DNA from: Pinus tabuliformis
Lineage: Eukaryota > Streptophyta > Pinopsida > Pinales > Pinaceae
Direction of reading: 5' to 3'
Length of the DNA: 64,000 nt
Assembly (NCBI GenBank): GCA_031772625.1
Contig: CM062819.1
Span: 1,232,097,070 to 1,232,161,069 of the forward strand
Every line of letters begins with the position of its first letter. Position 1 is the stretch's first letter. The position numbers and the translations under genes are program-made. Shown one piece after another: positions 1 to 10,989 of the stretch. Under the pieces are notes generated by a model. The model saw nothing but the letters and a program-made list of their open reading frames with translations. It did no database searches and had not been told where the DNA came from.

Positions 1-954
1 GTTTTTCTTTCCGACTTTCAGATTTGAGTATTTGTTTTGATAATATATAGAAGCATCTAGGGTATTGCACTGCCTTTACCAATACAGATGGAGATGGAAG
101 GGATAAATCATCACAAGCCATTAGCACCAGATTATTAAAGTTTTCATTTCTGAATGTGACAATAGATGAATTTTAAGTAACAAAGTTGACAATGAGGCCA
201 AGTTCCATGCGAGAGGTAATTTGTTATATATGTTATATAGAGTCCATTTCTGAATGTGACAATAGATGACTTTCAAGTGACAAAGATGACAGTGAGGCCA
301 AGTGCCCTAAGGGTGGTAATTTGTTATACAAGATTGGAAGTCATTCTCTCTTTGTAAGATCTGGACTTTGACTGATTTTCTTTTGCATAACTTGGTTCAT
401 ATTGCATCCTTGGCTTCTTTCTGTAGTAACATAAAAGTGTTTCACCTATTCATCCTAACTATTCCCTTTGAAATTTGACTGGCATTGTGCTATTTAATTT
501 TCAAATCGAACGATAAAGCACAGATTATAAACATGAAAGAGGGACGTGGAAAAGATCAGTAAGGTATATGCGTGCTTCTGAGTGACATGTAAAATACATA
601 ATTGACTCTACTTGTCCGCTTCAACATACCAGTTGACTTCTTTTAATTCTTCTTGTTTCTAATAAATGTTTTCTCACTATAAGCCAAATCCATTTCTTTC
701 CTCAAAATATTTACAGGATCAATCAGTTTAAATATATTTGATTGCTATTGCAAACAAGAGAGTTTCTTGACAGTTCATTGTCTTGAGTTGAAAACACTCT
801 GTTAGCTATGCAAGTTTCTTTGTGTGTATATAAAAAAGCAAGAAAGTTGCAGACTTGAATTGTTCTTTCAAGTAACTAGTACTGATATCCTCTGTTTGTA
901 AGTGAACCCTTTGTGTTTCTAACTAAATTATCATTGGTCTTATGTATGTGCTAG
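1..954. other. Non-coding leader upstream of the CIP111 exon remnant
   Basis: No supported gene. The stretch is AT-rich and holds a 100-bp-period direct repeat, listed separately. Its last bases, TGTGCTAG at about 947-954, form a plausible 3' splice site for the CIP111 exon that follows, so part of this stretch is probably a former intron. I did not recognise an upstream CIP111 exon. Confidence 0.4.
145..330 (+). repeat. Two-copy direct repeat, 100-bp period
   Basis: Two related blocks of about 85 bp start at 145 and 245. Both open with CATTTCTGAATGTGACAATA, share a GAGGCCAAGT stretch and end with GGTAATTTGTTATA. The spacing is exactly 100 bp and the copies differ by scattered substitutions, so this looks like an old tandem duplication. 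It carries no coding signal. Confidence 0.8.
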
Positions 955-1353
955 GTTATGTTGGAAATTCCCAAGGTATGCTGGAGTGATATTGGTGGGC
1001 AAGCTGAAGTGAAACAGCAATTAAAGGAAGCTGTGGAATGGCCACAGAAGTATCAGCATGCTTTTCTACGTATTGGTACCCATCCACCCAGAGGTGTATT
1101 GATGTTTGGTCCACCGGGTTGCAGTAAAAATCTAGGTATTAATTTTATAGCCATGAAAGGACCAGTGCTTTTGGCAAATGGGTTGGTGAATCTGAAAAAA
1201 ACATGCGGTCTTTATTTGAAAAAGCAAGAGCAGTAGCTCTGTCAATTATTTTTTTCGATGAGATAGATGGCCTAGCTATAGCATGTGAACATAGCAGTGG
1301 TGCAATATATGTAGGAGATAGGGCTATGAGCCAACATTTTCTGGAAATGGATG
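955..1353 (+). pseudogene. CIP111: CIP111-like AAA-ATPase exon remnant, broken
   Basis: CIP111 is a plant AAA-ATPase of the CDC48/AFG2 group. Seen here: one exon running from an AG acceptor at 953-954 to a GTAAG donor at 1354. It encodes [20 protein letters not shown] and AVEWPQK, then a Walker A stretch GPPGCSK that continues with Asn instead of the usual Thr. About nine codons after Walker A are missing compared with the family. A one-base loss near 1176 shifts the frame. Reading then resumes as RSLFEKARA and the Walker B motif [11 protein letters not shown], and ends at FLEMDG. Retained splice borders argue for a DNA-level duplicate or a decaying gene rather than a processed copy. It cannot make a working ATPase. 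CIP111 over other CDC48-like ATPases is chosen from the [11 protein letters not shown] and GCSK wording, recalled from the family. Confidence 0.8.
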
Positions 1354-2340
1354 GTAAGCCTAGAACACATAGTAAATTTCTGAAATTGTTTGCGTGCACT
1401 CTGTATCATGGGAAAATATTTTGAGGTGTAATTTCCATTGAAATTCTTTTCCTTAATGACACAATAAAAAAAAAAATCACTGTGACAACATATTTGCAGC
1501 TTCAGATATCCATATATTGCATATCTGTTTCAATTAACTCAAGTTAGGACCTAAGGGTCCAGTGACACAGTTCTAATTGGGCCCATGTGGCATTTTCCGA
1601 ATGCTGTTCCAATGAACAAAGCACCTGGCAATTTCAAACCACTGAGGATTGGCTGGCTCTGACCTTGTGCCTTATATCTGAATATTGGCTGCCTGGATTT
1701 TCAGTGGTGTCGTGGATGGTCATGGAGAGGATTAATGGCATTCATTCTGTTAGGGTCAATGTTGTGGATTCTTCACAGAAGGCCTAAAAGATTCAGTTTC
1801 TTATGTTCATATTCTTGAGATTTTATTGAGGATTTAGTTGATTTTTCAGTTTTATGTTGCTATTCAGCGAAGGGGGAAGCAATCCATACTGAATTTGTTC
1901 TCCTTGTCCACAAGAACTTAGCCATAAAGTGCCCCTATGAGTATTTACAACACATGTTCAAAGTTTGATTGTTTAAATTTTAGGATTACATATGTTGATG
2001 GTGCTTTTCACTATATTCTATATCTTACTAGATAATCTGAGAGGTGGAGGTCCAATTTTTTATATTGGATGCTATTAAGGAGCTATTCTTATGGAGACGA
2101 ATCCAACCAAAGGTCTTAGGAAGCATGTAACATTCATTCACTGTATATTTTTTTGTGGCTGTATTCTTGACTCTGGAAAAGTAGTTTCAAATAAACCCTA
2201 GTACACCATACTACTAGTCACCCAAATTAACTCACTTGCTTGAGGCTGTATTCTTGTTGGGTTAGATTCTTTTGGAGTTCGCTCTTAAAGGTGGAGATGA
2301 GTAAGGAAGATACATAAAGATAAGGTAATTTTATTAATGT
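1354..2340. other. Non-coding stretch after the exon remnant
   Basis: It begins with a GTAAG splice donor, so the first part is probably former intron sequence of the CIP111 remnant. No following CIP111 exon was recognised. A 66-codon frame at 1587-1787 has no recognisable motif and is not called. Confidence 0.4.
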
Positions 2341-2830
2341 CTAATAAATGACCATGAAATCAACCAGACAAGACCCCTGATATTAATTGACCATGGGAGT
2401 GTTCATAGCACTCCTAGATGCTAAACAAATGACCATGAAGTTAATGGGACAATATGTTAGTTATTAATAGAGTATGAGAGCGTTAGTCTCCTCGTGGGTC
2501 TACTGAATGTTTAGTGCAATGAGATGTTATCCCCTCCACTTGGTTTCAAATCCCACGAGGGAACATCATTGAGCTGTTGTGATAAGGCTTAAGGAGTAGG
2601 CTCGCCCACCCTCTTGGAGTCTTGGCTCTTGCTAAGTCATAAATTCCCGGTACATCTAGCTTATGGGCTGTTGGATATATTCTTGGTGTTATAGTGGTAG
2701 CCACTGGGTTTGATCTTGGGGCCTTGCCCAAATTACTCCAATGAGTTACCGATTCACCATAGTTAAAAAAGAAAAAGAGTATGGGATTGTCCATAACACT
2801 CCTAGATGCTAAACAACTAGCAAAAAAAGA
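2341..2830 (+). repeat. About 80-bp tandem repeat, interrupted
   Basis: Copy a (about 2341-2420) starts CTAATAAATGACCATGAA and ends CACTCCTAGATG. Copy b starts at 2421 with CTAAACAAATGACCATGAAG. It is broken near 2478 and resumes near 2784 with the same CACTCCTAGATG ending. A partial copy c begins at about 2813 with CTAAACAACTAGC. The interruption is the SINE-like insertion listed next. Confidence 0.65.
2478..2783 (+). mobile_element. tRNA-derived SINE-like insertion
   Basis: The insert has internal RNA polymerase III promoter-like boxes. TAGTGCAATGAG at 2512-2523 fits the A box and GGTTTCAAATCC at 2542-2553 fits the B box, 30 bp apart as in tRNA-derived SINEs. It ends in an A-rich stretch (AAAAAAGAAAAAG, near 2766-2778). 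AGAGTATG occurs on both sides (about 2470-2477 and 2776-2783), consistent with a target duplication, and the insert splits an 80-bp repeat copy cleanly. The 97-codon minus-strand frame across it is probably incidental. The family is unknown to me. Confidence 0.55.
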
Positions 2831-5274
2831 AAGATACAATTGACCAAAAAAATAAAAACTAGTACAATCTAGGTAAAGTAGAGGAGGAAAACCCTAGATC
2901 AATAGAGACGTCATTACTAAAAATAAAAGTACAAGTAGAGGCATAAGAGGAAGAAGAGGTATCTCTATATTTATATATCTCTATTAAGGATTGATGCAAA
3001 CTTTGATGATGTCCTACAATGGGTGCTCAGAGTTGAGATGACCAGATTGCACAATCATGGGAGGAGCTTTGGAGGAAAATGAAATATCTCTATGAACACC
3101 ATGAGAAGAGGAGTAGAACCTGTTGATAGAGTCAAGTTACTCAAGTGGGTATGGTGGGTAGTGTTACCTTCTAGATTTTCCTTTTAAAAATATATAATTC
3201 AAGCAATAGTACAAACTTAGGGAAACTTCTATGAAACCCTACCCAATGTTTCCTTAGTAGGATTTCCCTTCACTTTAGGTTGGTTCTCCTTTGACAAGGG
3301 GCTTTCCCTACTTAGGATTGATAAATCACCCTTATAATCTTCTTCAACAAACCAAAGCAATCCAGAAAGTTACGATGTGCAATTGATATTATTGTGGTGA
3401 ATTCAAGTAAATGGCTGCATATTCTTGAACAAAATGGAGTCAAAACACTTTCAAGATTGAAAGACTTAATGATAAAGGATATTAAACCCAAGAAAATTTT
3501 TCAAACAGAAATCAATCTTTTTCATAACAATGCTACAAAATTATATTCCAGCCAACATACCATGCTCGTAAAGATACAATAATACTTGTATTGAATTATT
3601 TCCTTTTCACATAAAATCAAACTCTAAAAAATGAAATAAAAGATAGCCTTTTATTAGGGTCTTGAAAAGGACAATGGAGTCTCATTTCAGACCTCCCAGT
3701 GTTGAAGATAAACCTTGTGACCATACGAATATTTCCACCATAAGGGAGAGAGGGACAAGATACAAAAACAACTTCATGATGATGAGAACCCTAAATATTT
3801 CCTCAAGTAAGCTCCAAATTTCCTCAAATAGGCTCCAAAGCTACATAAAATATCTTCAATCATAGCCCAAAGTTATAGGGATTTCTCCACAATGAAAACA
3901 CACTTTACCAATGAGAGGGAGCCCTCTTTTTCTAGGCTCTCTTTGTAGCCTTAGGTGAAATAAAATATCATTAGAAGGGTCTAAGCGAAGGGTTCCCTTA
4001 GACATGGGACATTCCATCAATTAAACCTCTATTTACCCTTGCACCAATCAAACCAACCACATCTTCCACATATGATACCCACCCCACTAAGAAAATGCTT
4101 TTCCTAAATCCTTATACATATCTAGTTTCTTCCTCATGGAACGTCTCAACTAATTATGGATAAGATGGCATTAATAATGTTAACAAAATGTTTTTTGAGT
4201 GTTCTTAAGAAATTTCCATTAATTATGGCTTCAAGGTTGTTTTAATAATAGTTTTATGATTAATATTGGCATATCTAGTCTAGGATGATGTATGAGCTCA
4301 ACAAATCATAATGAATGTACTCAAAACTTGCCGCAAAATGTCAGATGGGTCCTTAATAATGGGGTAATAATCCTTGGAGAGGGCTTAGGATGCTACATCT
4401 TCCTCATATGAAGGGCGTTCCATTAAAATTCTATATAAAGAATGCCAACATGCCCAATCATGCTTCCAAATATGCATAACTTGTCACGTGAGATATGAAA
4501 AGTTTCCATGAGCAAGATAACGACTCCAAATGTGCAAACATGCCTCAAAGTAATCTTAATGAATGATTATGACTCAATAAATGTAATGATGCTCCATTAT
4601 CACCAACACCTTACATGATCTAGCGGTAACAATTAGCTCCATATGGGGATTGCAAGCTCCTATAAGGTGTCAGAGGACTCCAAGATCATCGCAATGTACT
4701 TGCCATGAAACCAAAGTGGCTGATGTTACCTCAAAAACTAGTACTTTCTGTTTAGAGTACAAAAAAGTGTTACGAGCCTATGGGAAACTTGGAGAGATTA
4801 TCTAATGTCACCACAATAACCTTCTCCCCACACTTTAGGTTGGATCTTCTCCAAATCAAGGGGGGAATTCCCTAATGTATGTGTGATAGACCCAACCCGA
4901 GTTTCAACATGAAAATGCAATGTAATTTTTTTCACAAAATATATTAAATGGATTGAGTCAAAGGGACACAGATTCTAGGGCTGAGAAGGTTACTTGCTTG
5001 GGATGTATAAGATTTCCTTGTGGAGGTAATTTGACTTTTCTTAACAACCATTAAAGGCTTGATGGTGTGATTTTAATAAGTGAGTTACTTGAATTAAATT
5101 GGGCTGCAAGAGAAATACACAAACCTATGTTGCTTGAGAAACATTACAAGGGAAAAAGGACAAGAATTAATGGACCTGGAAGATTGTGTAGATGGGGAGT
5201 AAAAAGAGGTGGTTCAACCTTATTGAGGGGGGAATCATTCATTCACTCGATCTGCATTCAACTAGAGAACATCA

Positions 5275-5308
5275 TAGAAGGGAAGAGAAGAGAAGAGAAG
5301 AGAAGATA
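5275..5308 (+). repeat. AGAGA-rich microsatellite
   Basis: A run of GAAGA pentamers, about five to six units, inside a purine-rich stretch. It opens short frames on both strands, which are artefacts. Confidence 0.75.
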
Positions 5309-5389
5309 AGAGTTCGATTGGCAAGATTGGCTGGAAGAAGGTCTCTCCTTGGTGAAGAACAATGGCATCAGGATTCCATGTATAGCTAG

Positions 5390-5880
5390 AGGGTGGAGAT
5401 GGGATTTCTCTAGATTCCCTTAATAGCTGGGGTGGAGGGTTTTTTCCTTGGATTCCTAGAGGGAGGACCTCTGAAGCCTTCTGGATGTTGATTTTACAGC
5501 GAGTTTTATATTCCCCAAGTGGATGGAACCACTGTGTTTGCTTGAAGGGTTGAGACCTGTTCTTTGGATTCCCTTGACATTCTTGGGAGGAGACTTTCTT
5601 CTTTGGACTCGTTTGACATTCTTAGGTGGATGAAAATTTCCTTTGGATTCCTTGTTTGTGCTTGGGTGGAGAAGAAGCCTATGGATTCCATGTGTAATTT
5701 TTATTAGCTACCACTAGGTAGCTGGAGGGTGGAGGCACCTGGCCTCTAGATTCCTTGTGCATTGTTTAACTATAGAGTGGTTGGTGGGTGGAGGAGTGAG
5801 GTCCTCTAGATTCCGTGTTTCAACTAGTAGTTGGTGTTTCAATCTTTTGAGCAATCCCCTTAGACTCTGGAACCTGGCTT
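5390..5880 (+). repeat. Degenerate GATTCC / GGTGGAG repeat block
   Basis: GGATTCC or AGATTCC recurs at least eight times, at irregular spacing of roughly 40-60 bp, usually with CTTTGG or CTCT before it and GGTGGA between units. Examples are near 5412, 5448, 5565, 5648, 5682, 5747 and 5808. The array is old and imperfect. The minus-strand 61-codon frame inside is repeat translation. Confidence 0.55.
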
Positions 5881-6396
5881 AGGGGTGACAACTGTAAGTG
5901 GGCTTGGATGCAGCTATGTATGGTTGGGTGGAGAATCCTTGTCCCAGACTCAATTTCCTAAAACATTCCAAGTGAAGTGTTTGTTAAAATTTGGTAGCTC
6001 AACGATGAATTTCTCCTAGAAGAAATCATATTTTTCAGTTATGTTTGAACCACCTATAATAGAATTTAATTCCTGACATTTCTAATATGACTTTCCAAAA
6101 ATAGTAAGTCACATCTCAATTTGAAAGTGACTTTCCAAAAATAAAAAATCGTGTCTAAATGATCAAGGATGAACTCGACATATGGAATCCACTTTAAAAT
6201 AAAATCAATCATGATTATACAAGTCAAGAATTAATATTTTTATCCTTACTAGTATTATTATTATGATATTACTATTTAGAAAATAGTCTAAAGTAATTCA
6301 CCTTTAATGAATTAATAAAAGCAAATTCTCTCATGGAATAAGTATATTAAATTGAGAATTTCTTACTTGGAAAATCAAACCTCTCTCTTGGAGTAA

Positions 6397-6712
6397 AATA
6401 GTAACTCCACACTTAAGGGAATGTAACTCTACCACACTAATTCAATGTATGGCAAAAGAGTAACTCCTCCTCATTAAATGCACTTGTTACTCGCTCATTC
6501 AATTTGATTTGTAACTCTCATCAAATATTCTCCCATGTTTAGGCGTAACTCTATCTCTCTCCATAATTCGAATTGTAACTCCTCAAAACAAGTGTACCTC
6601 TCTCTCTATTCTTGGGATGAGTTACACTTCTCCTCACGTAACTCCTCCCTCATGGAATTTGATTCTCCTATTATTGAATTAAGGCATGAATTCATTTTGC
6701 AACTCCTCTCCT
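6397..6712 (+). promoter_or_regulatory. Iterated GTAACTC motif in U3 of E
   Basis: GTAACTC(C/T) or a one-base variant occurs about nine times on the plus strand (near 6400, 6421, 6460, 6485, 6510, 6543, 6573, 6638, 6700) and once inverted near 6619. The array lies just upstream of the TATA-like box. An enhancer-like role is inference. Confidence 0.6.
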
Positions 6713-6720
6713 TTATCATC

Positions 6721-6728
6721 TATTTAAG
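6721..6728 (+). promoter_or_regulatory. TATA-like box of E LTR
   Basis: TATTTAAG lies about 330 bp before an AATAAA at 6999-7004. Transcription would then start near 6750 and R would end shortly after about 7020. This is positional inference only. Confidence 0.45.
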
Positions 6729-7189
6729 AAAGAACAAGTGAGAGTTGAGAGTAGCACATTCATTGTGAAGAAGGAGAGCAAGTGTGAGTGTGTGCAAGAG
6801 AAGTGTGAAAACTAGTGAAAAGAAAGAGCAAGAGAAGAGATGGAGCAAGTGTGAAGGACATGATCTGATCAAGAGAAGGAGGATATCTTCAAGTAAATAG
6901 CAAGTGCACTTCAACTGCAAGTTGATCAGACATTGGTGACTTTATTCATTCTCATTCTCTGTTTCTCTCTGTACTCTACTGAACAATTGAAGAAATATAA
7001 TAAAAGAAGAATCATTTGGGTTTTCCCACTTGAGGGGTTTTTCCCTAATCATTGGACAAAATTCTCAGTGTCTCATATTTGTGCTTGGATGTATTCATAT
7101 GATCCTTAAGTTTATGTTCTATCTACAATTGTTGATCTAAAAAGTTTTGAAGAACAAATATGCATTCTAAATAATTGGAACAACATAGA

Positions 7190-7372
7190 ACATTTAGTTT
7201 TCTGCAAAGTACATTAATTTCTATGCAAAGTACATTCAATTTTATGAAAAGTACATTAAGCTTTCTGCAAAGTACATTCATTTTTCTACAAAGTACATTC
7301 AATTTTATGCATAGAAATTTCAAGTTTCTGCAAAGAATTTTTAAATTTCTGCATAGAACTTCCAAATTTTAA
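7190..7372 (+). repeat. 21-bp minisatellite at the 3' end of the E LTR
   Basis: About eight units of roughly 21 bp built on TTTCTGCAAAGTACATTNA run to the LTR end. Both strands are open because the unit length is divisible by three. That explains the repetitive frames NVLCRKLNVLC (minus) and STLSFLQSTF (plus); neither is a gene. Confidence 0.85.
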
Positions 7373-7374
7373 CA

Positions 7375-7386
7375 TGGTATTGGAGC
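7375..7386 (+). other. Primer-binding site of E (tRNA-iMet type)
   Basis: TGGTATTGGAGC matches the usual plant copia site TGGTATCAGAGC at 10 of 12 positions and abuts the LTR end. Confidence 0.85.
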
Positions 7387-7479
7387 CTTGGTGAAAACAA
7401 TTCCAAGGAGACTAGAGATCACATGAAGAGAATCCGCTTGTTGTCAAAGATTTTTGATCAAGCTGACTTCTTCCTACTT

Positions 7480-8385
7480 CAAGGTAGAGGATAAGTTTAT
7501 TGATGCTTCAAATTTTGGTCCATGAAAAGCAAGGCTAAATATCACTCTTGAAGAACACAAAGTTCTGGAGTATGTTGAAGGAACAATAGTTGATCCACCA
7601 GAGAATTCAAGTGCTGCTATTAATTCCAAACATAAAAATGGGAAATCAGAGCTAGAAAAATTATCCTTGATTCTCTTAGTGATCATCTCATTACTTGTGT
7701 TTCTGGTTTGAAGAAATCCAAATAAATATATGACAAATTAATTGGCATGTTTACAATTAGTAATTTGAACTAGATTTTTGCCTTGAAGAATCAACTAATG
7801 GACATCAATATGAACAAAGGAGAGACGGTTCAAGCATACTTCCTAAGAATGAACAAAATTAGGAATCAACTATCAACAATGGGTGAAGTTGTACCCGACA
7901 AAGAAACGGTGTTGATTACACTTAGATACCTTTCTCCTATTTGGGAGACTTTTATCACCACCATCAACAACATAAACACTATTCCCACATTTGATAAGCT
8001 CCTGGGAAAGTGTATCCAAGAGAGGGCTAGAATGATCTCCTGAGGGAGAATTTCACATCATGAAGAAGGAGAAACTACTGCATTTTTAGCCTATGACAAG
8101 AGAAAGAATGGTAATAAAAAGAAATCCACTTTCAATAAAGGGAATTTAGACATGTCAAAAGTGAGATGCTTTAACTGTCAAAAGCATGGTCACTTTTCTC
8201 GTGAATGTAAAGAAAGAAGAAGAACACCTAGATTTAAAAACAAATCTGATTATAGAAAAGACATTTATGAAAATCAAAGAAAAGGCCATCCTAAGTACAC
8301 AAGAAATCCAAGGTATATAAATAATGCAACGAAAACTCAATCAAAATATTTTCTTATTTCTTCTCTTTCCAGTTCTTCTGTAGAT
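7480..8385 (+). pseudogene. E gag (copia nucleocapsid), broken
   Basis: Gag packages element RNA. The N-terminal part is readable across frames with stops near 7522 and 7710. A frame at 7783-8043 continues it, with NKGETVQAYFLRMNKIRNQL typical of the plant copia gag (UBN2) fold. A TGA ends that frame at 8041-8043. The C-terminal frame (8152 on) carries a zinc knuckle CFNCQKHGHFSREC of the CX2CX4HX4C form, followed by a basic region. Confidence 0.9.
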
Positions 8386-8660
8386 TCATTTGATAGTTGG
8401 TTAGTTGATAGTGGTGCTTCTAAACATTTTACTGTTTACAAAGAAGAACTCTCTAATCTAGTTGAGAGGGAGACTAAGTTAAATGTTATCCTTGGAGATA
8501 ATTCTACTCACCAAGTTAAAGGTTATGGTTCAGTTTCATTTTAGATATATGACGACAAATCTATTTTTCTGCAAGAAGTTTTTTATGTACCTGGTTTGAA
8601 AAAGAATCTTGTATCCATATCCTCTCTAGAATATAAAGGGATGAAAGTTGCTTTTATTAT
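8386..8660 (+). pseudogene. E aspartic protease, broken
   Basis: The active-site motif WLVDSGASKHFT is visible at about 8398-8433 with the catalytic Asp of DSGA intact, in the same frame as the zinc knuckle. A TAG after GYGSVSF (about 8542) ends the frame. Downstream FYVPGLKKNLVSISSL, the usual end of copia proteases, remains readable after the stop. Confidence 0.88.
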
Positions 8661-8789
8661 TGAAAAAGTTCTAACCTGACCTTTGAACTCAAGTATGAGA
8701 GAATCCTTCACTCTTAGATCAATATGTGAAGGGATTTACAAAGTCAATGGTAAACCCTTCATGCACTGGTCCATGATACATATCTTTAG

Positions 8790-9660
8790 TGTGAGCTATG
8801 GCACAAAAGATTTGCTCACTTACACTACAAATCCTTACCTCATGTAAGGAAGATGGTTTATGGAATTCCTGTGATCAAAATGGATCATGAAGGAGATTTC
8901 CCAGTATGTGAATGTGGAAAACATATAAAGGGACCACTCCCTTCAATCAAAACAAAAACTAGTCAGGTACTTCAGCTCATACATTTTGATTTATGTGGAC
9001 CTATGTCTATTACTTCTCTTGGTGGTTACTTATATATCAAGATTTTTTGTTGATGATTTTTCTCGCAAGACATGGATATTATTTTTGAAAAAGAAAGGGG
9101 AAGCATTTGACATGTTCAGAGATTTAAAGGCTCTGATTGAAAATCAGACTGGAAATATGATCAAAACTTTCAAATATGATAATGGGGGAGAGTTCACATC
9201 CAATGATTTTAATGACATTTGCAAAGACATCAGAATAAAGAAAAAAACCATCGGGTCGTACAATCCACAACAAAATGCTGTGGCTGAGAGGAATAATAGA
9301 ACCATTATGGAAGTACTCAAAGCCATGCTGCATGATCAAAAGCTACCAAAGTTTTTGTGGGGAGAATCTACAAATACTATTTTTTATGTGTGAAATAGAG
9401 CTCCTCTTCAGGCCTTAGATAATAAGACTCCTGAAGAAGTCTTCACTGGTAAAAGGCATGAAGTAAGTCATTTGCGAATCTTTGGTTGTCCTATGTACTT
9501 CCATGTGCCAAAAGAGAAAAGGAACAAATTAGAAGCTTCAGGTAAGAAAGGTACATTTGTTGGTTATTATGGTAATTCAAAATCTTATAGAATTTATGTA
9601 CCTGGTCAAAGAATTATAGAGTTAGCAGAGATGTAACATTTGATGAATATGCAATTGTTA
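8790..9660 (+). pseudogene. E integrase, broken
   Basis: The zinc-binding start reads LWHKRFAHLHY, then an abnormal CECGK where CxxC is expected. The catalytic core keeps HFDLCGP (first Asp), KYDNGGEF (second Asp) and NAVAERNNRT (Glu), so DDE is preserved in sequence. A frameshift lies near 9040 and a TGA near 9391; the GKF-like tail continues to about 9650. Confidence 0.92.
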
Positions 9661-10039
9661 GAAAAGTAAGAGACTCTCCTCCTCCTTCCATTGCTAAAAG
9701 ACAAGTTGTTAATGAAAAAGAGGTTGCATTTGAGTTTGAATCAGAACCCGAGAATGAGCTTGCTGATAATCCAATGGGTTCCATGGATCCTCTATATCCT
9801 CCACCTCATGATCCTCCTACCGGAAAGAGACCAATATGGATGTGAGATACCTTGCAAGATGTTGAACAACATGCTACCCCAAGAGGAACGTTCAGAGAAA
9901 GTAAGAAGCCAAGTCAATTTAAGGATATGTTGCTGCCATGAGAAACATCATTCAGGTAAAACCATGCACCTTTGAAGAAGCTGCAAAAGAACAAGTCTGG
10001 AAAGTTGCCACGATTGAAGAATATGAATCCATCATCCAT

Positions 10040-10800
10040 AATGATGTCTAGGAAGTGGTTCCAGGACCTCAAGGTAAATTTTTTTCACTTCCAAATGGTT
10101 GTTTAAGAATAAACATGGTGCAAATGGTAGTATTGAAAAATATAAGGCTAGATTTGTAGCTAGAGGTTTCTCTCATAAAGAGGGAATATAATATGATGAT
10201 ATTTTTGCACCTGTATCTTGATATACTACTATCTAATTTGTTGTTGCCTTAGCTGCTAGCCAACGATGGACTCTTCACTAAATGGACATGAAAAGTGCTT
10301 TCTTGCATGTCTTCCTCAAGGAAGAGGTATTCATGGAAAAAACACAAGGATTTGAAGAGCATGATAGGGAAAATCATGTATGCAGACTGAAGAAAGCCTT
10401 ATATGGGCTGAAGCAAGCTCCAAGAGCTTGGTATGCTTGCATTGATAACTACCTGATAGAGCTTGGTTTCAAAAGAAGCAGTGTAGACCCAAACCTCTAC
10501 TTCAATATAATCTAAGGTATACCTTTGATTTTGGTATTGTATGTTGATGATTTATTCTTGATAGGAGGAGAACCTCTTATCCTCCAATGTAAGAGGGAGT
10601 TAGCTTCTGAATTTGAAATGAAAGACCTTGCTTTGATGCATTAATTTATGGGTCTATAGGTCTGGCAAAGACCTGGTGAAATTTACCTTTTTCAGGGAAA
10701 ATATGTTGTTAAGCTTCTTAAAATATTTTCTATGGTAGAATGTAAGTCCATGCATACTCATATGGAAATGAACTTTAAGAAATTATGTGGTAAAGCTGTA
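10040..10800 (+). pseudogene. E reverse transcriptase, broken
   Basis: KARFVARGFSHKEG (about 10142-10183), the frame at 10282-10515 with MDMKSAFLH, LKKALYGLKQAPRAWY and DPNLYF, and LYVDDLFLIGG near 10537-10569 are the standard Ty1/copia RT blocks. The YVDD catalytic box is intact. Stops near 10050, 10220, 10513 and 10642 break it. Confidence 0.92.
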
Positions 10801-10989
10801 GGAACTAGTCTCACAAATCCCACAGAGTATAAATGACTCATTGGTGATTTGATGTTTTTGTTAAACAATAGGCATGGCATATGCTTTGATGTAAATACTT
10901 TAAGTCAACATACGATTGATCCATTTCATGTCCACTAGAGTGATAAAAAAAACATGTACTCAAATACTTTCATGGAACTATCAATCTAT

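Larger units (their letters stand above)
2840..5981. other. Gene-free stretch
   Basis: No gene recognised; small frames at 3394-3582, 3662-3865 and 5067-5389 have no motifs. There is a weak long-distance direct repeat: ACTTTAGGTTGG with similar flanks occurs near 3273 and near 4839, in each case followed by a run reading like AAGGGG and then TTCCCTA. This suggests an old duplicated or transposon-derived unit that I cannot name. Simple-sequence parts are listed separately. Confidence 0.4.
5982..7374 (+). repeat. 5' LTR of copia element E
   Basis: It starts TGTTAAAA and ends TTTTAACA, a perfect 8-bp terminal inverted repeat, and is followed directly by the PBS. Its first part is repeated at 11957-12094. 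It contains a U3 motif array, a TATA-like box, an AATAAA signal and a 21-bp minisatellite, each listed separately. Confidence 0.92.

Noticed and set aside
958-1424. A functional AAA-ATPase gene
   Set aside because: Walker A Thr is lost, about nine codons are missing and one frameshift is present.
2546-2839. 97-codon minus-strand frame
   Set aside because: It lies across the SINE-like insertion and its repeat flank, with no domain. More likely transposon sequence read by chance.
7123-7372. Overlapping repetitive frames NVLCRKLNVLC (minus) and STLSFLQSTF (plus)
   Set aside because: Both come from the 21-bp minisatellite, whose unit is divisible by three. No start context or relatives.
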